This document shows, piece by piece, positions 1 to 7,800 of a DNA stretch of 64,000 bases (positions are counted from its first letter, which is position 1; each line of letters begins with the position of its first letter). The notes under the pieces were generated by a model that worked only from the letters and a program-made list of their open reading frames with translations, made no database searches and was not told where the DNA came from. The stretch covers positions 62,001-126,000 of the forward strand of contig NZ_ANAY01000002.1 in NCBI RefSeq assembly GCF_000340965.1, written 5' to 3'. A program made the position numbers and the translations under genes. This DNA is from Nocardiopsis kunsanensis DSM 44524 (GTDB taxonomy: Bacteria; Actinomycetota; Actinomycetes; Streptosporangiales; Streptosporangiaceae).

Positions 1-2
1 GT

Positions 3-260
3 TCAGTCGTAGACGTCCGAACGGTGCCCCACGTGGACGGCCCAGATGATCATCCGCCCCTGTTCCACCGTGTAGATCACCCGGTAGGCGAGTACACGCA
101 AACGTCGCACCTCGGGGTTGCCCACCAGAGCCGTGGTACCGAACGCCCAGGGATCGTTCTCCAACTCGGGCAGCTTCCGGAACACCTTCACGGCCACGTT
201 CCGGGGAAGTTTGCGGATCTCGGCCCTGGCTTCAGGACGGAAAACGGTGTCGTATCTCAT
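3..260 (-). CDS. RelE/ParE-family mRNA interferase-like toxin
   Basis: An 85-residue protein starting MRYDTVFRPEARAEIRKLP and ending HVGHRSDVYD. The compact size, the RPEARAEIRKLP N-terminus, the RRLRVLAYRVIYTVE strand and the terminal HVGHRSDVY match the RelE/ParE fold; family members cleave mRNA at the ribosome or poison gyrase. The upstream in-frame extension lacks domain character, so the ATG at 258-260 is preferred. It overlaps the upstream antitoxin gene by 4 nt, the usual translational coupling of a type II pair. Which target it has cannot be told from sequence. Confidence 0.85.
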   Translation of the reverse strand: MRYDTVFRPEARAEIRKLPRNVAVKVFRKLPELENDPWAFGTTALVGNPEVRRLRVLAYRVIYTVEQGRMIIWAVHVGHRSDVYD

Positions 261-523
261 CCGTCCTCCGTCAGGACCTCGGCCATGACGTCCTCCATCG
301 GGACGCCGGGCGCCTTGCTCGACATCCGCTCCTCGACCAGAGCGAGGATTTCCTGTTCTTCGAGGCGCTTGCAATGGCGGAGCATCTCGATCGGCACGAC
401 CGCCGCGACCTCTTTACCCCTCCGGGTGATGACGGTGGGCTCGTCCTCTCTGTCCGCACGATCCACCACATCGGCGAGGTGGTCCCTGACCTGGCGAATG
501 GACTCCGACTGCATGTCACTCAT
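257..523 (-). CDS. Phd/YefM-type antitoxin
   Basis: An 88-residue protein starting MSDMQSESIRQVRDHLADVV. The segment RQVRDHLADVVDRADREDEPTVITRRGKEVAAVVPIE is split by the Phd/YefM pattern: a short helix, then TVITRRGK followed by the AAVVPIE strand, the DNA-binding half of this family. The C-terminal half should wrap the partner toxin. The start at 523 is chosen because residues before it show no family match; a second Met three codons later is also possible. It precedes and overlaps the RelE-like gene by 4 nt. Such antitoxins normally repress their own operon. Confidence 0.85.
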   Translation of the reverse strand: MSDMQSESIRQVRDHLADVVDRADREDEPTVITRRGKEVAAVVPIEMLRHCKRLEEQEILALVEERMSSKAPGVPMEDVMAEVLTEDG

Positions 524-759
524 GTACTGATGGGCACACGGCACCGGACGAACACACTTCCGATGTCGGGTAGCGGGCCGGGACGCCCGCTGGCCTGCGG
601 GGAATGGCACTGCGGGGAAGAGGTGTGGTCCGACCGGTCCTCCATCGGTACGCCTCCCTCATCAGCGAGGCCCTCCGGACTGCCCTACCTTACCGGCCAC
701 GGCGGTGCGTTCGCCATGTTCAGGAGGCAAGCACCACGCCCGACGCCCGAAGGGCCGCG

Positions 760-1315
760 GAAGAACCGCCCCGGCCCGAAGCCCTGCGCGCGATCGCCCG
801 GGCCGAGCCCTCCTCCGGCACCATCGTGGGGTGGGCGCAACTGGCCGACGTCCTGGTCGCCGAGGCTTCGGAGTCCTCTCTGCATCCCTCAGAGCGTTGG
901 CAACGCTCCCCGGAGGCTCCCGGGGCGGACGCCTCACTGCAGCCCCGCGCTGCGCGGCGCCCTGACCTCCGATGATCCCCGTACCGTGCGAACGTTGGAC
1001 GGTGTCCTCTCGGAGCTGACCGAGGAGCACTACGCCCACCGGTTCCGCCACGACGACAGACCACTGAGCGAGGCTGAAGGGGCGTTCCTGTTGTGCGGGT
1101 TCCTGGTCGCGCTCGCGCAACACCAGCGCGGGAACTCAGGAGGAGGCGCTGCGATGGTTCGAACGCAACCGCGCCGCCTGCGGGCCACCGGGCCTGTTCA
1201 CGGAGGAGTACGACGTCGAGCAGTGCCGACAGCGCGGCAATCTCCCCCAGGCGTGCGTGCATGCCCTGCTGCTGGAGTGTGCCGTGCGGTTGGCCGCGCG
1301 GCCGGAAGGGGACTG
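760..1315 (+). pseudogene. Frameshifted C-terminal remnant of a GH15 glucoamylase/trehalase-like protein
   Basis: Three successive reading frames give one continuous GH15-like tail: first EALRAIARAEP...LADVLVAEASESSLHPSERWQRSP (to about 955), then LTSDDPRTVRTLDGVLSELTEE and FRHDDRPLSEAEGAFLLCGF (to about 1130), then EEALRWFERNRAACGPPG, LFTEEYDVEQCRQRGNLPQA and VHALLLECAVRLAA to a stop at 1313-1315. The EGAFLLC and GNLPQA motifs belong to the catalytic barrel of actinobacterial GH15 proteins, the Glu of EEYD being in the region of the catalytic base. Two frameshifts and loss of the N-terminal three quarters mean it is dead. It points toward the decayed metX end at 1366. Confidence 0.75.
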
Positions 1316-1365
1316 AGGCGTACTCGGGGAGAACCCGTGTCTTCCCGGTGACCGGTCGGGGCTCG

Positions 1366-1445
1366 GTGGGGCCGGCCACCGTAGTGGCGCCCGCCTCATC
1401 CACCGGTCCTGGTCGGCCAGGGGCTGGTCGATCAGCGCGGTCACC
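1366..1445 (-). repeat. Decayed second copy of the metX 3' end and its downstream flank
   Basis: About 80 bp align with 15235-15313 at roughly 80% identity with one gap, in the same orientation. The intact copy holds the metX C-terminus SALIDELLAEQD, its stop and about 40 bp beyond; here the frame reads TALIDQPLADQD and the stop is lost. The shared GGTCACC at its right end is also where the RHS core fragment begins, so the junction looks like a micro-homology join. Seen directly by alignment by eye. Confidence 0.7.
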
Positions 1446-1778
1446 GCACGTGGCCGGGCTGTTGTTGGAGCAGACGTACCCGTTCATCGCCCGGGAATCG
1501 GTCAGATCCATCAACGGGTCCACCGAGACGAACCGGCCCAGGTCCGCGTCGTAAGCACGCTCGCCCAACTGGGTCAAACCGGTGGTCTCATCGACAGTGC
1601 CGTCCACGAACCCGCGTTCACCCGGCCACACACCCTCGGTGCCCCGGTCCTGGCCGAACACCGTCATCCACCGCTGATCCACCTCACCACCGTGGGCATC
1701 CACCGCGATCTGCCCGGTGTTGTGCTGGTCGGAAAAGGTCCAGGAGAGAGAACCGTCGTTCTCACGCACCGCCACCGC
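1439..1778 (-). pseudogene. Orphan fragment of RHS core (YD-repeat protein) C-terminus
   Basis: About 340 bp are nearly identical to 5668-6007 inside the intact RHS gene. The translation runs from AVRENDGSLSWTFSDQHNTG through RAYDADLGRFVSVDPLMDL to SNNSPATCG, which is the conserved end of the RHS core where the polymorphic toxin tip is normally attached. Here the tip is gone: homology stops at the core/tip boundary and metX-like sequence follows. Its upstream edge at about 1778 abuts AT-rich DNA of the preceding immunity gene. It is a non-functional donor-type fragment of the kind that supports recombinational tip exchange in rhs loci (established for rhs families; inferred here). Confidence 0.85.
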
Positions 1779-1805
1779 TTGCCCTGCGTAATTAAACTAA
1801 CCAAA

Positions 1806-2291
1806 CTAAGAATACAAAAGGAAAATAGCCCAAAAAGAATATGTCAAAATAAAAAACGAAGCATAGAATATAGGGCCGATCATCCTAAACTTCCTTCTAT
1901 TTTTTGCACCCTCAAGAAAAGCCCTTGCGCACTCAAAAGACTCGATAAAAGCGATTGACATAAAGGGAATCATGACAAAGAAAATAGAGAATTCCACTAG
2001 TACATCACTGTCATAAATATAAAAAACATCCACTAGCAAAATATGAGAAATTAGCAAAGTTAAACTAATGGCGACACCATAGGAGGCTGAAAAAACCCCA
2101 TCAGCCTGGCAAACCATGCGCGCCTCCTCATGGCTGATACCGCCTTCCCTCCCCGCCAATCTAACACCTTCAATGTATGAAAAGAAGTCGCGCATTGAAG
2201 GAAAAAACAAAACGAGCAGCGCAGGAATGACTCTTTTCACTCCGATCCACTGACGCAAGGGCACGCCAGGGTTATTTTCTCTACTCATCAC
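1806..2291 (-). CDS. Multi-pass membrane protein, candidate immunity protein of the orphan RHS tip
   Basis: A 161-residue hydrophobic protein with about four membrane segments (residues about 20-38, 72-95, 100-120, 140-160) and an AT-rich composition unlike the surrounding genes. Its GTG start overlaps the stop of the orphan RHS tip by 4 nt (GTGA), and an ATG follows directly; this coupling is the normal toxin-immunity arrangement in rhs/wapA loci. No sequence family was recognised. The immunity role is inferred only from position. A membrane-embedded immunity protein would fit a toxin acting at the membrane. Confidence 0.6.
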   Translation of the reverse strand: MMSRENNPGVPLRQWIGVKRVIPALLVLFFPSMRDFFSYIEGVRLAGREGGISHEEARMVCQADGVFSASYGVAISLTLLISHILLVDVFYIYDSDVLVEFSIFFVMIPFMSIAFIESFECARAFLEGAKNRRKFRMIGPIFYASFFILTYSFWAIFLLYS

Positions 2292-2905
2292 TTTCCAGAA
2301 AATTGAAACGCTTCTGTTTCATTATAAACTACGCCACCGATACTGATATTGGTGCCCACATGACCCAAAGCCGATGAAGCGCTGCTTGCTGAAGTAGCGA
2401 TCGCAGCCTCCTCTTCAGCCAAACGGGACTCGGCTCTTCGGTGCTCTCTCTTCCGGTTCCGGATAACCCCATTATTGGTAGTGATATGCGACCACCATCG
2501 TCCTTGCGCCTGGGACCCTCGAATAACAGAAGCGAAACGCACACCTACACCTCCGAGGAGGGGTACTCCTGCAAGCAGGCCCCACGCAGCCGATCCAGTA
2601 TTCCCCTGGCTCGCGTGCCAAAAACCGCTTCCCACAGAAAGGCCGGCCCCGATTGCTCCAGCCGCCCCGCACACAGGACAAGCGAACATACCAGCAATCC
2701 CAAGAGCAAGTCCCGCATCACCAATGACATTCCCCCAGTTCCATCCGCCATCGGTTGTGTAGCGTTCCTTGACCCAATTTCCAGCACTTTCCCAGAAAGA
2801 AGGATCTGTTGCTTCCTGGTGTGTAGATTCATTGAGGGCACTCTCCTGCGGAGAAAACGCGTGGGAGGCATAACTCCGAGCGGGAGAACTATTCTGCGTG
2901 TCAAT
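2288..2905 (-). pseudogene. Orphan RHS C-terminal toxin tip (no core attached)
   Basis: The open frame reads, after a stop at 2906-2908, from IDTQNSSPARSYASHAF through NESTHQEATDPSFWESAGNW to KERYTTDGGWNWGNVIGDAG, closely matching the start of the intact RHS tip at about 5287-5505, then diverges into a hydrophobic Cys/Gly segment (FACPVCGAAGAIGAGLS; GLLAGVPLLGGVGV) and a charged ending (RNRKREHRRAESRLAEEE). The divergent ending is an alternative toxin. Beyond 2906 homology to the proline-rich hinge continues to about 3005 but with deletions and stops, and there is no core or start signal, so it is silent as it stands. An internal Met at 2689 is the first usable start. Confidence 0.75.
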
Positions 2906-3005
2906 CTATGAATTGTACGCTCGGAGTGGGAGGTGCGAAACCCCGGGTCAGACAGGGCGAGGACAGACGCTCTTAGCCCGGCATGGTGGCATATCTCGGA
3001 TCCAA
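2690..3005 (-). repeat. Direct repeat of the RHS hinge/pretoxin segment
   Basis: This stretch repeats 5287-5650 of the intact RHS gene. The part from 2740 to 2850 is almost base-for-base identical (one mismatch noticed around 2748 versus 5328), whereas 2906-3005 has several small deletions. It encodes the NESTHQEATDPSFWESAGNW segment that joins the RHS core to the toxin proper and is the natural homology arm for swapping tips. Confidence 0.85.
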
Positions 3006-3206
3006 TTACAGGAAATCCTGGCCGGATCCCAAATGTGTTCGATTTGCTATAAAAACAAGACTTCTAAACATTTCACAGAAGGAAAAGTGAGCCACATCTT
3101 ATATGGGGGAAGCAACCATTCCAAGGACCCCCAAAGGATATAAATTACCTTCGCCGCTACCCCCTCAGGGGAAGAACATTGGCCATGCAGAAACAAGGAA
3201 AATACC

Positions 3207-3467
3207 TTACAAGCTTAGCAAGAAAATAACTAAAAACGATGTAAGACAAAGAAGAAAAAGGAAGAATGCATTTAAATGCACTTCTGATGCAACCTCAGTG
3301 CTTTTATCTACCGATTTTCCCTTTTCGCCTGCGGCAGCACGACTAATTGCTCGTGCGCATTTTTTATTAGTTGGGCAGCCAGCAAGGGCGCCCAGGAGAG
3401 AACCGCCAAAGTTAAAACACCAATATTTCCTGCCATCCCCAAGGATGATATCTAGACCACCACCCAT
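3207..3467 (-). CDS. Small hydrophobic protein of unknown function
   Basis: An 86-residue AT-rich reading frame with an ATG start at 3467, a weakly hydrophobic Gly-rich patch (FGGSLLGALAG) and a strong C-terminal membrane segment (FFLFLLCLTSFLVIFLLSL). It sits between the truncated IS30 gene and the orphan RHS tip in DNA whose low GC resembles the toxin/immunity genes, so it could be a leftover immunity or toxin tail. The ribosome-binding site is poor and nothing similar is recognised; it may not be expressed. Confidence 0.35.
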   Translation of the reverse strand: MGGGLDIILGDGRKYWCFNFGGSLLGALAGCPTNKKCARAISRAAAGEKGKSVDKSTEVASEVHLNAFFLFLLCLTSFLVIFLLSL

Positions 3468-3599
3468 GAAACCCGGCGTATTTCACCAGCAGGAATAATA
3501 TGCCTCGTGAATACATTATTAACTACGATACTTTCGTTTTTAATCTTTATGTACGTAAAAAATGTCGCCTTCAGTATAAACCAACATACAATTATCACC

Positions 3600-4204
3600 G
3601 CGCTCTTGCCCTCCTTGCCCACAACCAAGTCCCCCTCCCAATGTCCGGGGACCCGGCGGCCCTCGGCCTGTTCGGGGCGCTCGCGGATGGAGCGCATGCC
3701 CACGATCCGCCCGCCGGACAGGCCGTTCTTGCGGCGGGGGCGGCGGGCGCCGCGTTTGGAGGGCAGCATCACCCCGAGCCGGGCCAGCTCGCCCTTGGGC
3801 AGGGCGTAGATCCAGGTGTAGAGCGCTTCGTGGCTGATGCGTTCACCGCCGGCGGGGATCGAGCCTTCCATGGGCTCCACACTCTCCTCGCGGGCCTCGA
3901 GCTTCAACCGGCCCGCGATCCGGCGGGGCGTGCGGCCCCGGCCCAAATCGTGCAGGACCCGTGGGCGCAGGAGGGGATCGGTCTCCATGCGGCGTTGTTG
4001 GGGACGCTTGCGGCGTGTGCGGGCGCGTGTGTGGGCTGTGGTGGCCCGGTAGCCGCGCTTGAAGGTATTACGGCGTAGTTCGCGGCTGATCACCGAGGGA
4101 TCCCGACCGGTCAGACGGGCGATGGCGCGCACACCCTCTCCGCGTGTATGGGCGAGCGCGATCTCCTCGTGTTCAGCCAGAGTGAGCATCCGTCGTTCTT
4201 CCAT
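3600..4204 (-). pseudogene. Truncated IS30-family transposase
   Basis: The N-terminal half of an IS30 transposase: MEERRMLTLAEHEEIALAH, the helix-turn-helix VRAIARLTGRDPSVISRELR, a region rich in Arg/Lys (RATTAHTRARTRRKRP), RISHEALYTWIYALPKGELA, and GHWEGDLVVGKEGKSAV, whose Asp is the first residue of the DDE triad. Homology stops there at about 3600 and runs into AT-rich unrelated sequence, so the second Asp and the Glu are missing and the enzyme is dead. Full IS30 proteins are about 330-380 residues. A TTG at 4210 is also possible. Its presence inside the RHS cluster records a past insertion followed by deletion. Confidence 0.85.
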
Positions 4205-4300
4205 GAGCAACCCCTGTGACCTGCGGTGTTACTACGAAGCTATGACACCACCATCACTCATCCGAGAGACCTGAACAGTCACGGATCTGTTTCTTCGCGT

Positions 4301-4810
4301 TCACCCATATACTCGTTCTTGAGCATAACCTGTATGAATCAACCACAGCACCACAGCCAAAGCCAGCACAAAAATAGGCAGCTTGAATTTGCCATATAAG
4401 TCCCAAAAATATTTCCCTTTATACTTTTTAAGTATGCCGAGTTTTATATAAGCTACAGTCATATCCACTAGGGCGGCGATGGACTGGAGAAATTTTGCCA
4501 ACACACCAAAGGTCATTAGCAAGATTAGAACCAAGGAGAGCCATGGTGCGAGCTCTCGAAAAATACCTGCCAGCAGAAGAAAAAAGTGCAGCCACAAGAA
4601 CCAGCTACTGAAGGATGCTGCAAGCCTGAGGACAGTTAACATAACCTCGTCATCTGAGGACGCACCCCCCGAGGCAAAGCGGTTCTCCATGAGGATTCGT
4701 GAATGAAAAACCTTCGTCACTCTTTTGAATACTATTCCGTTTATATAGTCCGGGTACTTCAATATACCCACATCGGAGAATTTAAGCTCTTCGGTGCTCT
4801 CATTTTTCAA
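4301..4810 (-). CDS. Membrane protein, candidate immunity protein of the intact RHS toxin
   Basis: A 169-residue protein with a soluble N-terminus (about 55 residues), then membrane segments near residues 60-85, 87-112 and 145-163, the middle one followed by SIAALVDMTVAYIKLGILKK. The apparent start is TTG at 4808-4810, preceded by AAAAGG; no better start lies upstream. It follows the RHS gene by 66 nt on the same strand, has low GC like the toxin tip, and is followed by the IS30 remnant. No family recognised. Immunity is inferred from position alone. Confidence 0.6.
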   Translation of the reverse strand: MKNESTEELKFSDVGILKYPDYINGIVFKRVTKVFHSRILMENRFASGGASSDDEVMLTVLRLAASFSSWFLWLHFFLLLAGIFRELAPWLSLVLILLMTFGVLAKFLQSIAALVDMTVAYIKLGILKKYKGKYFWDLYGKFKLPIFVLALAVVLWLIHTGYAQERVYG

Positions 4811-4876
4811 TAGGTAAACCTTTTTCGTGTCTTATGGAAATAAGTTTTCAGGCGCGCGTTTACAGGATGAATTCCC

Positions 4877-7800
4877 TCAAAAACCATGCCAGCTACTATT
4901 GTTGCTTCCTGGGTCCGCATATGCGACAGCAGCTGAACGAGCATTGAACGCGTAACCTGATATCGATCCAACATGAGATCCCATGGAGGAAGCCATAGCG
5001 CTGTCCCTCCTGTTCTTCGCAGAACTTTGCTGCCTTGCCCTACGGTTCTGAGTACCTGCACCAGGCACCCCCTTCGGGTTTTTGGCGACCCTTGCCTGGT
5101 GAACCAGTTCAGAAATACTCCTGCCTCCTCGGCCCACCAGTTTCCCTAACCCTCCCGGGACAATTGCCCCGGCAATATCCCAGGCCCCAGCCGAAGCATT
5201 TCCCGACCCCATTTTCATCACACCACGACCGATACTGTAGATTCCTACGCCCACGGCACACGCCGTGCAGGTCAACCCCAAAACTAGCGCTGCGTCATCC
5301 CCAATATTCCCCCAGTTCCATCCGTCATCGGTTGTGTAGCGTTCCTTGACCCAATTTCCAGCACTTTCCCAGAAAGAAGGATCTGTTGCTTCCTGGTGTG
5401 TAGATTCATTGAGGGCACTCTCCTGCGAAGAGACCGTGTGGGAGGTATAACTCCGCGTGGGAGAGCTGCTCGGCGTGTCAATCGATGCGTTGAACGCCCG
5501 CTGCACGTTCGGGGTGGGAGGCGCAAAACCCCGGGCAGGGTGAGGCGAAGGCAGACTCCCGTAATTCGGCATGGGAGCATACCCCCGGGCCGGATGGGGC
5601 GAGGGCAGACTCCCATAGTCCGGCATGGGGGCATACCCCCGAGCCGGATGCCAGGACAACCCGGTGGGGTCACCGAACGTGGCCGGGCTGTTGTTCGAAT
5701 AGGCATAGCCGTTCATCGTCTGCGCATCCGCCAGATCCATCAACGGATCCACCGAGACGAACCGGCCCAGGTCCGCGTCGTAAGCACGCTCGCCCAACTG
5801 GGTCAAACCGGTGGACTCATCGACAGTGCCGTCCACGAACCCGCGCTCACCCGGCCACACACCCTCGGTGCCCCGGTCCTGGCCGAACACCGTCATCCAC
5901 CGCTGAGCCACCTCACCACCGTGGGCATCCACCGCGATCTGCCCGGTGTTGTGCTGGTCGGAAAAGGACCAGGAGAGAGAACCGTCGTTCTCACGCACCG
6001 CTACCGTCTCGTCCGCGTGCCCGAAGTAACGGGTCGCCTCCTCGGTGTCCTCTGCCGAATCCCAGGTGACTTCCATCCCCGGCAGGTAGAGCGTGGTGGC
6101 CCCGTCGGCCCGGCGCAGCAGCCGCTCACCCTCGGCGTCGTAGACGTACTCGGTCGACTCCGACCCTTCCGTGACCCGAACCAGCTTGCCCTCGGGCCCC
6201 CATTCCAGTACCTGATCACGGTCCCCACCGGTGCGCGAGACCATGTTTCCGGCCGCGTCGTAGTCATAGGAGTGCGTGGACTCTCCGGCTACACCGTCCT
6301 CGGAGACCTCGGAGACCGCGTGGGCCGGCCCCTCTCCCTCCTCAGGCGAGGAGTAGGACCGTGTGATGTCACCGGAGGGCCCGTGCTGGACCTCCTCGAC
6401 CCGGTTGCCGGCCTCGTCGTAGGTGAACGAGTGCCAGTACGGCGACGCGCCACCCAGCTCCTGGGCATCAGGCTCGGCCGCGCAGGCCTCCTCACCGGTG
6501 GCATCAGGGGTCCACACCTGGTCCAAGCGGCGCAGGTGGTCGTAATCGAAGCACTGGACGTCGTCGGCCCGTTCCTCAGCGGTGGGCTCGTCGTTGATCC
6601 GCAGGAGGTTGCCGCGGTCGTCATAGTCGTAGTGCTGAGTGGACAACGACCCGTCCCCCACTTCGTGGACGACACTGGCCATGTCCAGCCGGTTGGTCTT
6701 CTCGTCGAAGTCGAAGGTCTGCCACGTGTCGGAGGCCCCCAGCACGCCCCGGGAGAACTCGCGCTGGACCAGGTTGCCGATCTTGGAGTAGGACGCATCG
6801 GTGATGATGCGCTCGTTGCCCGCCAGCTCCGTCAGGTTGCCCAGGTCGTCGTAGCTGTTCACCACGATCTCGGTGGGCAGTGCCCCCGCCCCGGGCATCC
6901 TCGTGGAGCGCACGCTCCCGTCCGGGTTGAAGCTCGTACGGAACAGGTAGGAACCCGCCAGTTCCCCCTCGGAGTCCGGGATGTGGAACGCACGGTTGAC
7001 CGGGCGCGACAGGTCGTCGTAGGTGAGGACCTCCGTGGTGTACTCCGCACCGTCCTCGTACCGGGTGGAGGAGGTCATCTCGCCCACGGCGACGGTGTCG
7101 TACTCCCACGAGGCACGCAGGTCGCCATCGGCGCCGCCCTGACGCAGCTCGGTCCTCCTGCCCAGTTCGTCGTAGACCGTGTACAAGGACTCGCCGCGGG
7201 CGTCGGTCACCTGGACCGGACGGTCCAGGGCATCGTAGACCGTGGTCGTGGTCCCGGTGTCGGGATCCTCCTCCGCGATCTTTCGACCCAGCAGGTCGTA
7301 GGTGTAGGACCAGGTGTTGCCGCCGGGGTCGGTGACCGTCTCCATCTCGTCGCGGGGCGTGTAGGTGTAGTGCGTGGAGTCGTACTCGCCCTCGGGTTCC
7401 TCACCGTGGTGCGTGCGCTTTTCGACGGTGTTTCCGCGTACGTCGATGATGGTGGTGGTGCCGGTACCGCCCTCGGGCTCGGTCACCAGGGTCCGGTCAC
7501 CGTGGTGCTCGGTGCTGGTACGCCACTGCTCCACACCACGGGACATGGCGATCTCGTCCGTGGCGCGGTCGGCGCCGTCATGGACGGTACGGGTCCATCG
7601 GGGGACCTCGTCGTGGTTGTCGACCACGAACAACTGCCCGTCCGGGTCCTCCTCGTTGAAGTAGGGCTCGCGTTCGATGACGGTGTTGCCACGGGTGTCG
7701 TAGAAGACGTCGGTCAGTACCCGGCCGCCGCCCGGGGCGGGCTCCTGGGTCTGGCGTTCGCGCAGGAAACCGTCCAGGAGCTGGTAGCTCGTGGTGTAGT

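Noticed and set aside
530-759. N-terminal extension of the GH15 remnant back to 604
   Set aside because: Sequence before about 760 does not resemble GH15 and has no consistent frame.
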